Positions 6,218 through 10,756 of a DNA stretch of 10,756 nt are shown in pieces (the first letter of the stretch is position 1; each line of letters starts with the position of its first letter). The translations under genes and the position numbers were made by a program. Source of the DNA: Cellvibrionales bacterium UBA1963 (GTDB lineage: Bacteria > Pseudomonadota > Gammaproteobacteria > Pseudomonadales > UBA7434); the NCBI GenBank assembly GCA_002336035.1, contig DDED01000061.1, positions 4,497-15,252 on the forward strand. Reading direction: 5' to 3'. The notes beneath the pieces are model-generated. The model was not told where the DNA came from and ran no database searches. It saw only the letters and a program-made list of their open reading frames with translations.

Positions 6218-6826
6218 TAAACCAGCAATATAACTGGCCACTGCTTGGATCTCATTTTCATTCATTCGTTCCGCAATGTCGCGCATGACCTTTCCACCGC
6301 CGTCATTATTACGATTACCGACCGAAAAATGTCTCAACTGAATGGCTAGGTACTCAGCATGCTGGCCGGCAAGCATCGGAAAACCAGCCGGCGCGTTACC
6401 GCTGCCTGATGGTCCGTGACAACCGGTACAGGACGGAATACCCCGCTGATGGTTACCATTTCGGTAAATTTCTCGCCCTAAAGTGACCCACTTTTCTTCT
6501 GAAAAGCTTTGTGTCTGGGTTTGCTCGGCATAAAACGCCGCAATATCGGCTAGATCTTGATCATTAAAATGGTTAAGTTGCCCAACCATCATACCAATCA
6601 CCCGCTCGCCTCTTTGCACATCATGAAGTTGCTTTAGCAGGTATTTTTCACCCTGACCCGCCAATTTAGGATTGGACGGAATGAGACTGTTGCCATCGGC
6701 ACCATGGCAGGCCTGACAACTGTCAACTTTCAGCTTGCCCTGTGCGGCATCACCACCGGCCCAAGCCGACTGAACGATGACAACAAAGCAGAAGATGAAA
6801 GCGTAAAAAAGGCGGAGCTTTATCAT
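6209..6826 (-). CDS. Dihaem cytochrome c4
   Basis: Periplasmic or membrane-attached electron carrier that passes electrons from the bc1 complex to terminal oxidases. The protein has 205 residues and two homologous cytochrome c halves. The signal peptide is residues 1-23, cut after AWA. Haem-binding motifs are CQACH at 37-41 and CTGCH at 133-137. The likely axial methionines are in VIGMMVG (79/80) and KVMRDIA (181), so both haems should be His/Met ligated. Related repeats such as PKLAGQGEKYL and PMLAGQHAEYL appear in the two halves, as expected for c4. ATG at 6826 has AGG about 8-9 nt upstream. It is the first gene of a probable cc4-dsbA unit and diverges from engB, a neighbourhood I also know from Pseudomonas. 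Confidence 0.94.
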   Translation of the reverse strand: MIKLRLFYAFIFCFVVIVQSAWAGGDAAQGKLKVDSCQACHGADGNSLIPSNPKLAGQGEKYLLKQLHDVQRGERVIGMMVGQLNHFNDQDLADIAAFYAEQTQTQSFSEEKWVTLGREIYRNGNHQRGIPSCTGCHGPSGSGNAPAGFPMLAGQHAEYLAIQLRHFSVGNRNNDGGGKVMRDIAERMNENEIQAVASYIAGLRP

Positions 6827-6993
6827 TTATTTTACCTAAAAAAGTACAAATACCTCGTAACGTGTCACATGCATGTTGCCCTGACTCGTCGACGACTCTT
6901 TAAAAATCGGAATTCTACCACTGCTTGCAAGGCGATCGTAGAGCTAATTTGTCTCAGAAAGCAGTAAATACAGATTTTTATACGTCATTTTCT

Positions 6994-7003
6994 GCCAATT
7001 GGC
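6994..7003. repeat. 10-bp perfect palindrome in the cc4/engB divergent region
   Basis: GCCAATTGGC is a perfect palindrome lying 167 bp before the cytochrome c4 start and 102 bp before engB. Its position in a divergent promoter region fits an operator, but no regulator can be named. The rest of 6827-7105 shows no gene, and I recognised no Spot 42 or ErsA-like small RNA in it. Confidence 0.3.
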
Positions 7004-7045
7004 TCCGCACATAAAACAAAATAACGGAGAATGCAATTATCGCGG

Positions 7046-7051
7046 TATACT
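7046..7051 (+). promoter_or_regulatory. Candidate -10 box for engB
   Basis: TATACT matches the -10 consensus at five of six positions and lies 54 bp before the engB ATG. The bases 17 bp upstream do not form a good -35. A good -35-like TTGACA at 7065-7070 is also present, but its partner would leave only a few leader bases. Weak support. Confidence 0.3.
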
Positions 7052-7105
7052 GGCACCTGGGCCATTGACAGCTCCCGATCTGATTGAAATACATACTGGT
7101 AAACT

Positions 7106-7726
7106 ATGACTGACGCCGCTTCCTCTGTTACTGACCTTCATAAATACTTCGCCTCCGCCAGTTTTGTGCAAAGTGCCGCCAAACTGGCACAATGTCCGTT
7201 TGATCAAGGCTTAGAGACGGCCTTTGCAGGCCGATCAAATGCCGGAAAATCAAGTGCAATCAATCGCTTAACTGGTCAAAAAAAATTAGCGAGAACCAGT
7301 AAAACACCGGGCCGAACACAATTAATCAATTTTTTCTCGCTAAACGACCAGCAGCGCCTGGTCGATTTACCCGGTTACGGCTACGCAAAAGTCGCGATCA
7401 GTAAGAAGCTTGAATGGCAAAAACATCTCGAACACTACCTAGAAAAGCGCGCGTCTTTAACCGGTTTAGTCTTGGTCATGGACGTCCGGCACCCCCTTCA
7501 ACCTTACGACGCCATCATGCTGGACTGGGTCAAGCAGTATCGTCTTCGGTGTCATATTTTACTGACCAAAGCCGATAAGCTTAAGCGCGGTGCAGCCAAA
7601 CAGGCGTTAATGCTAGTAGAACAAGCGGTTAAAGATCAACCCAACACATCGGCCCAACTGTTTTCTGCCACCAAGGGCGACGGCGTTGAAAGTGCTCGCA
7701 AAGTCCTATTCGACTGGCTCCATTGA
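7106..7726 (+). CDS. engB: Ribosome-assembly GTPase EngB (YihA/YsxC)
   Basis: TrmE-Era-EngA-EngB family GTPase needed for large ribosomal subunit assembly and usually essential. The 206-residue protein has all G motifs in order: G1 GRSNAGKSS at 42-50, G2 KTPGRTQ with T67, G3 DLPGYGYAK from 87, G4 TKAD at 154-157 and G5 SATKGDG from 187. Length and motifs are typical of the family. The ATG at 7106 is the natural start by family alignment, although its ribosome binding site is weak (CTGGTAAACT). It diverges from cytochrome c4 and converges on the monooxygenase gene with a 4-bp gap. polA, its usual neighbour in E. coli and Pseudomonas, is not next to it here. Confidence 0.96.
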   Translation: MTDAASSVTDLHKYFASASFVQSAAKLAQCPFDQGLETAFAGRSNAGKSSAINRLTGQKKLARTSKTPGRTQLINFFSLNDQQRLVDLPGYGYAKVAISKKLEWQKHLEHYLEKRASLTGLVLVMDVRHPLQPYDAIMLDWVKQYRLRCHILLTKADKLKRGAAKQALMLVEQAVKDQPNTSAQLFSATKGDGVESARKVLFDWLH

Positions 7727-7730
7727 TTTT

Positions 7731-8603
7731 TTAATCCATCTTGGCAATGATTTCATCAGAAAAGCGTTTAATCGCATCGCTTTTCTGCGTTAAGGGGTCT
7801 ACCTTATCGTTGGGGTAAAAGGGCCACGGCATGGTCAGTAAATGGGTCACTCCTTGATCCTCTAACCGCTTATAATGATCGAGGGTAAAAGCGTCACTGG
7901 GTGAGGCCATGACGTCAAACGGCAAGTGATCACGGCCATAATCTTTGCGATAATTATTAATCGTGTTAATGCATTCAACAATTTCGGCACTGGTTTGCAA
8001 ATCACTTAACCAACCGTCGCCTAAACGTGCAGAACGCCGAAAAGCAAACTTAGAAATACCACCGACATAAATTGGAATCCGCTCAGTTGGCGCCGGGGTC
8101 ATTTCTAGCCGTTCAAACTCATAAAATTCACCGTGATGCTCAACCCACTCACCAGTCCATAATTTGCGCATCACCTCAACCATTTCATCGGCCCGTTTAC
8201 CGCGCCGTTCGAACGGCTGCTCAACCAAGGCAAATTCATCTGATGACCAGCCCATACCAATGGTGAGCGTGACACGATTATTTGAAATGACTGCAGCAGT
8301 ACTGATCGCTTTAGCGGCCATAAACGGATTGCGCATGGGTAACACGTAGACATTATTAGTGAATCGAATCCGCTTTGTCATGGCGGCTAACGCACCAATT
8401 AATACCCACGGATCGGGCCAATCAGTAAACGCTTCCCAGCGTCGAGAACCGTCCTCTGTGTAAGGGTAGGGTGTTGAAATCGTTTCAGGATGAACGATAT
8501 GATCAGAAAAGGTCAGCGAATCCCAGCCGCTCTCATCGGCAACCGGCGCAAGCGCCATTAAATCTTCAATAGTGTTAAAGGAGGTTGATAAAACAAATTT
8601 CAT
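7731..8603 (-). CDS. Luciferase-like (LLM class) flavin- or F420-dependent oxidoreductase
   Basis: Bacterial luciferase-like TIM-barrel oxidoreductase of 290 residues; substrate unknown. Family signs in order are: an N-terminal strand MKFVLSTSF; ADESGWDSLTFSDHIVHP at 22-39; the turn RVTLTIGMGWSSDEF at 110-124; FERRGKRADEMVEVMRKLWTGE from 131; IPIYVGG at 176-182; and ARLGDGWLSD at 192-201. These resemble the TIGR03619-type subfamily often labelled F420-dependent. F420 is uncommon in gammaproteobacteria, so FMN is as likely. Soluble, with no signal peptide. The ATG at 8603 has only a weak GGGTG upstream. It is a single gene, convergent with engB and divergent from the EthD gene. The two often occur together in catabolic regions, so a shared substrate is possible but unproven. 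Confidence 0.87.
   Translation of the reverse strand: MKFVLSTSFNTIEDLMALAPVADESGWDSLTFSDHIVHPETISTPYPYTEDGSRRWEAFTDWPDPWVLIGALAAMTKRIRFTNNVYVLPMRNPFMAAKAISTAAVISNNRVTLTIGMGWSSDEFALVEQPFERRGKRADEMVEVMRKLWTGEWVEHHGEFYEFERLEMTPAPTERIPIYVGGISKFAFRRSARLGDGWLSDLQTSAEIVECINTINNYRKDYGRDHLPFDVMASPSDAFTLDHYKRLEDQGVTHLLTMPWPFYPNDKVDPLTQKSDAIKRFSDEIIAKMD
7757..7787 (+). terminator. Perfect inverted repeat inside the monooxygenase 3' end; possible engB terminator
   Basis: CAGAAAAGCG (7757-7766) and CGCTTTTCTG (7778-7787) are exact complements with an 11-nt loop. On the plus strand the hairpin sits 30 bp beyond the engB stop and has GC pairs next to the loop and a TTTT in the descending arm. Only four bases separate the two genes, so a terminator for engB has to lie inside the convergent gene. 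It encodes LTQKSDAIKRF on the other strand. No long T-run follows the stem, so its strength is uncertain. Confidence 0.45.
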
Positions 8604-8635
8604 AACAGCACCCAGCTAAGTTTTATTATTTGTAA

Positions 8636-8655
8636 GCTTACTTCGCGCAGTAAGC
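8636..8655. repeat. Dyad GCTTACT-N6-AGTAAGC in the divergent promoter region
   Basis: A perfect 7-bp inverted repeat with a 6-nt centre (TCGCGC) lies 33 bp before the monooxygenase start. Its 20-bp size fits an operator for a dimeric regulator, or it may be a hairpin in the leader of the monooxygenase mRNA. No regulator gene is adjacent. Confidence 0.45.
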
Positions 8656-8750
8656 GATAGAATGACCCAAAGAATAGATAAATAAATTGAAAAAATAAAT
8701 CGCATTTGCCGCCATATAACAGTCTTTATCTCGGTATTGCATAGTATATC

Positions 8751-8760
8751 TAACGCGTTA
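8751..8760. repeat. Palindrome TAACGCGTTA just before the EthD gene
   Basis: A perfect 10-bp palindrome ends about two bases before the Shine-Dalgarno (AGAGG) of the EthD-type gene, where a bound repressor would block transcription. It differs from the dyad at 8636-8655, so the two are not obviously sites for one regulator. Confidence 0.35.
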
Positions 8761-8776
8761 AAAGAGGCAAAATCTT

Positions 8777-9478
8777 ATGCAAAAATTAATCTACTCGATT
8801 TGGAAAGCAAAGGACATAGATTCGGCAGCGTTTCGTGCACAATTGCTTGAGCAATTAAGTCCCGCCTTGATTGGGCTCAATAGCCGATATTTACGGATCT
8901 GCATTGCTGACGAGGACGTTGCTGACGCCGCACCTTACATTATTTCTAGCGACGACGATCTAGTGGCCGGTTTAATCACGCTTTGGGTCGATAGTTATAT
9001 TTACCGCGACGCTATCGAGGCAAGCATTGCCCAGCATGTCAGTCGCTATGCCGGCTACGCTGTATGGGAGTCGGCGCCGCTGGTCGAACCCGAGGCGCAA
9101 CGACCCGTTGGCCGTCGGAGTCCGGGTATGTGCGAGGTCGTTTTTTTACGCAAACCTGACCGACTAAGCCACGATGAGTGGATTGCAATTTGGCATCAGC
9201 AACACACTCAAGTCGCTATCGATACGCAGTCAACTTACGGTTATCGTCAAAACGTTGTTATCCAAGGCTTAACCAGTAATACGATTGCCCATGATGCTAT
9301 TATTGAAGAAAACTTTCCTGCCGAAGCGATAAATAGTCGACTCGGCTTTTATGCCGCTGGTAATGATAAGGCCCTGTGCCAAGCACGCGAACAAGCAATG
9401 ATCGACAGTTGCAGTAAATTCATCGACTTTGAACGCATGGACTGCATTCCCATGAGTCAATATGTCATGCAAGGCTAA
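8777..9478 (+). CDS. EthD-type dimeric alpha/beta-barrel protein
   Basis: A 233-residue soluble protein that looks like two ferredoxin-like (EthD, Pfam PF07110 type) halves, about 1-100 and 117-225. Each half begins with a beta strand (KLIYSIWKAK; MCEVVFLRKPD) and contains a helix. The second half has the more typical core HDEWIAIWHQQHTQVA at 132-147, followed by a strand YRQNVVIQG. EthD is named from the ETBE-degradation cluster, and homologues occur beside hydrocarbon, steroid and aromatic degradation genes; their exact role is mostly unknown. There is no cofactor motif or signal peptide. The ATG at 8777 has AGAGG about 9 nt upstream. It diverges from the monooxygenase gene and converges on the lipoprotein gene with 26 bp between stops. 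Family assignment is by pattern only. Confidence 0.68.
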   Translation: MQKLIYSIWKAKDIDSAAFRAQLLEQLSPALIGLNSRYLRICIADEDVADAAPYIISSDDDLVAGLITLWVDSYIYRDAIEASIAQHVSRYAGYAVWESAPLVEPEAQRPVGRRSPGMCEVVFLRKPDRLSHDEWIAIWHQQHTQVAIDTQSTYGYRQNVVIQGLTSNTIAHDAIIEENFPAEAINSRLGFYAAGNDKALCQAREQAMIDSCSKFIDFERMDCIPMSQYVMQG

Positions 9479-9504
9479 ACTATCGGTTGACGACTGACCC
9501 TTAA

Positions 9505-10176
9505 CTAATTTGCTTGAGGCCGAATAAAAAGCTCTACCCGGCGGTTCAGCGCGCGACCGGCCTCTGTGACATTTGACTCACGAGGCTCGTATTCACCACG
9601 CCCTTCTGAGTCGATCAAGCTCGCAGAAATACCAGAATCAATTAGGTAATTCGCCACTGCAGCGGCGCGGCGCTCTGACAACAACTGGTTGTATGCCTCG
9701 GTTCCCCGAGAGTCGGTATGCCCGACGACTTGTGCACTCGATTGATATTTTGCCATGACTTGGCTGACTTTAGTCAAGCTGTTGAGAAAGCTAGGTTTAA
9801 TCGATATTTGATTAAAATCAAACGTTATTTCATTGTCAAAGGTAAGTTTAAGTAGGTCATCACGAACTCGCTCAATGGCAACGTCAGAACGACGCTGCTC
9901 AGCAGCTAATTCGTCACGAAAAGCTTGTTCTTGTAAGTCCATTGTGTGCCCGATACCCGCACCCGAGGCCGCGCCAACAAGCGCACCCAAAATAATCCCC
10001 TTGTCGCGATTGCCATCATCATCCAGCTGGCCACCCACCACAGCACCGGCTACCGCACCAATAATAGCCCCCAATGCCGCGTGATTTTTATCTTGCTGCG
10101 CCCCCTGATGGGGCATGGGCTGGGTTGCACAGGCACTTAACAAGAATAGGCACAGTGTTGAAATCAGTAATCTCAT
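9505..10176 (-). CDS. OmpA-family glycine-zipper outer-membrane lipoprotein (YiaD-like)
   Basis: A 223-residue lipoprotein expected in the outer membrane and bound to peptidoglycan. The signal peptide ends in the lipobox LSAC with Cys16; Ala at +2 favours outer-membrane sorting. Residues 34-77 form a glycine zipper (ALGAIIGAVAGAVVGG and ILGALVGAASGAGIG), followed by MDLQEQAFRDEL as in E. coli YiaD. The C-terminal OmpA domain (about 110-220) starts with ITFDF and carries the peptidoglycan-contact pattern VGHTDSRGTEAYNQLLSERR with D155 and R169/R170, then NRRVELFI at 211-218. The ATG at 10176 has a good GAGG 8 nt upstream. Order and length match YiaD (219 aa in E. coli), but orthology is not proven. 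It is convergent with the EthD gene and divergent from the gene at 10518. Confidence 0.9.
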   Translation of the reverse strand: MRLLISTLCLFLLSACATQPMPHQGAQQDKNHAALGAIIGAVAGAVVGGQLDDDGNRDKGIILGALVGAASGAGIGHTMDLQEQAFRDELAAEQRRSDVAIERVRDDLLKLTFDNEITFDFNQISIKPSFLNSLTKVSQVMAKYQSSAQVVGHTDSRGTEAYNQLLSERRAAAVANYLIDSGISASLIDSEGRGEYEPRESNVTEAGRALNRRVELFIRPQAN

Positions 10177-10249
10177 GGTTAATCCCTCAGTGGTTTTACT
10201 TGGTAATCACTTTGACCATCAAAAAAGCTAATTACGCACCAACAACTGT

Positions 10250-10262
10250 GTGAATTTTTCAC
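10250..10262. repeat. Short palindrome GTGAA-TTT-TTCAC upstream of the lipoprotein gene
   Basis: A 5-bp perfect dyad with a 3-nt centre. It lies between the candidate lipoprotein promoter and its ATG, so it would be in the mRNA leader or act as an operator just downstream of the start site. Small enough to be chance. Confidence 0.25.
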
Positions 10263-10276
10263 CCATCAATGAATTA

Positions 10277-10305
10277 ATCATAATCAAAAGGGCGATTTAT
10301 TTCCA
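10277..10305 (-). promoter_or_regulatory. Candidate promoter of the OmpA-family lipoprotein gene
   Basis: On the minus strand TGGAAA (10305-10300, 4/6) and TATGAT (10282-10277, 5/6) are 17 bp apart. Transcription would start near 10270, leaving a leader of about 94 nt. Other AT-rich hexamers are nearby, so this is one reasonable choice only. Confidence 0.35.
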
Positions 10306-10366
10306 TAATAAACAATCGTTTAATCGGTTTTATCGAAATAATGCTGTATTTATCGGCTCTCAATTC

Positions 10367-10394
10367 TTGCAAAAACACTGTATGCGTATACACT
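10367..10394 (+). promoter_or_regulatory. Candidate LexA-controlled promoter of the gene at 10518
   Basis: TTGCAA (10367-10372, 4/6) and TACACT (10389-10394, 4/6) are 16 bp apart. The start would be near 10401, about 117 nt before the ATG. The first LexA-like box fills the space between the two hexamers, so a bound repressor would exclude RNA polymerase. The overlap makes this the most attractive promoter here even though the hexamers are only fair. Confidence 0.4.
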
Positions 10395-10410
10395 GGTTAA
10401 GTATACAGTG
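10376..10410. promoter_or_regulatory. Two overlapping LexA-like SOS boxes
   Basis: Box 1 is CTGTATGCGTATACAC at 10378-10393 and box 2 is CTGGTTAAGTATACAG at 10393-10408. Against the gammaproteobacterial LexA pattern CTGTAT-N4-ATACAG they match 11 of 12 and 10 of 12 fixed bases. Box 1 has a perfect left half and box 2 a perfect right half, so the outer ends form an 8-bp inverted repeat, CACTGTAT and ATACAGTG. The two share a base and their flanking CACTG. E. coli colicin promoters have similar overlapping double boxes. The nearest gene downstream is the unknown one at 10518; the lipoprotein gene is 200 bp away on the other side. Confidence 0.65.
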
Positions 10411-10461
10411 ATTGGTCTGAGCAATGCACCGCCTTAGCGGCATAATGATCCTCGACGATGC

Positions 10462-10490
10462 TTGATGTTGGCCGATAATCACTCTTTTAT
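10462..10490 (+). promoter_or_regulatory. Alternative promoter close to the gene at 10518
   Basis: TTGATG (10462-10467, 4/6) and TTTTAT (10485-10490, 4/6) are 17 bp apart, with a start near 10497 and a leader of about 20 nt. It lies downstream of the LexA-like boxes and would be affected by them only indirectly. Confidence 0.3.
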
Positions 10491-10517
10491 CAATATCCAT
10501 GAAATAAGGAATCGATC

Positions 10518-10756
10518 ATGCTCATAGCTCAAATACACGCTCTATTCAGTAAATTCAGCCCGTTACATGTGCAAAATCGCCGCTGTGCATCAATAGATGT
10601 GCTCGCTAGCTATGGCATTATTGGTCAGGACTACCAAGTTATCAGCGAATCAGGGTTTAATCAGCTGATTAACTCACTCGACCAAAGTTGTATTGTTCAT
10701 CGAGATAACAGCACCTTGATCTGTGATGCCAAAGATCGGGTTCATGCACTAGTTAA
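10518..10756 (+). CDS. Unknown protein, N-terminal part (cut by window edge), putatively SOS-regulated
   Basis: An open frame of 79 codons starts at ATG 10518 and remains open at the right edge. It has a good Shine-Dalgarno, AAGGA, 7 nt upstream. The product begins MLIAQIHALFSKFSPLHVQN and has a mixed, soluble composition with no signal peptide, long hydrophobic segment or motif I recognise. Cysteines occur at 24, 58 and 69. It does not look like the starts of LexA, RecA, RecN, UmuD, DinB or SulA as I know them. Upstream lie 341 bp holding the overlapping LexA-like boxes and two possible promoters, so DNA-damage induction is the only clue to its role. The true length is unknown. Confidence 0.6.
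   Translation, partial: MLIAQIHALFSKFSPLHVQNRRCASIDVLASYGIIGQDYQVISESGFNQLINSLDQSCIVHRDNSTLICDAKDRVHALV

Noticed and set aside
6061..6261. 66-codon minus-strand frame spanning the cytochrome c4 end and dsbA start
   Set aside because: It overlaps two secure genes in another frame and has no features of its own.
6827..7105. Search for a Spot 42 or ErsA-like small RNA near engB
   Set aside because: In E. coli and Pseudomonas such RNAs lie between engB and polA. polA is not next to engB here, and I saw no terminator-ended RNA in this divergent region.
10429..10440. Small hairpin CCGC-CTTA-GCGG in the leader of the gene at 10518
   Set aside because: Only four base pairs and no T-run; too small to claim as an attenuator.
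10499..10507. Minimal frame ATG AAA TAA just before the gene at 10518
   Set aside because: It resembles a two-codon minigene and its TAA overlaps the Shine-Dalgarno, but it lacks its own ribosome binding site and is expected by chance.

Overview
The window looks like chromosomal DNA of a free-living, probably marine gammaproteobacterium of the Pseudomonadales/Cellvibrionales type. This is inferred from protein character (GyrA, EngB, DsbA, dihaem cytochrome c4 and a YiaD-like lipoprotein all have gammaproteobacterial form) and from gene order. A diguanylate cyclase, dsbA, cytochrome c4 and engB lie side by side, as I recall them around PA5487-PA5492 in Pseudomonas aeruginosa. I see no insertion sequence, phage gene, CRISPR array, tRNA or rRNA.

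Left part (1-3102, all minus strand): the first 63 codons of gyrA run off the left edge, with their own extended -10 promoter. Upstream is a complete proton-translocating transhydrogenase operon, pntAA-pntAB-pntB, with the alpha subunit split in two. The three genes are tightly packed (2-nt gap, then a 4-nt overlap). They make the machine that uses the proton gradient to form NADPH from NADH.

Middle part (3103-7105, minus strand): a 374-bp gene-free stretch is followed by an unrecognised 53-residue charged protein, a cytoplasmic GGDEF diguanylate cyclase, the periplasmic oxidase DsbA and the periplasmic dihaem cytochrome c4. A clear hairpin terminator separates dsbA from the cyclase. The ribosome-assembly GTPase gene engB (7106-7726, plus) diverges from cytochrome c4.

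Right part (7727-10756): engB converges on a luciferase-like flavin monooxygenase gene. A perfect 10-bp inverted repeat lies inside the 3' end of that gene and could terminate engB transcription. The monooxygenase diverges from an EthD-type dimeric alpha/beta-barrel protein across an intergenic region with two dyads. The EthD gene converges on an OmpA-family glycine-zipper lipoprotein. At the right edge a gene of unknown function begins at 10518.

The most interesting signal is upstream of that last gene: two overlapping LexA-like (SOS) boxes at 10376-10410, laid over a candidate promoter. As I recall it, the layout resembles that of colicin promoters. An unrecognised, cut-off gene under apparent double SOS control is the best lead here. 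The rest is mostly housekeeping, with a few residue-level oddities: Asn in place of the PntB channel His, and a CSHC active site in DsbA.
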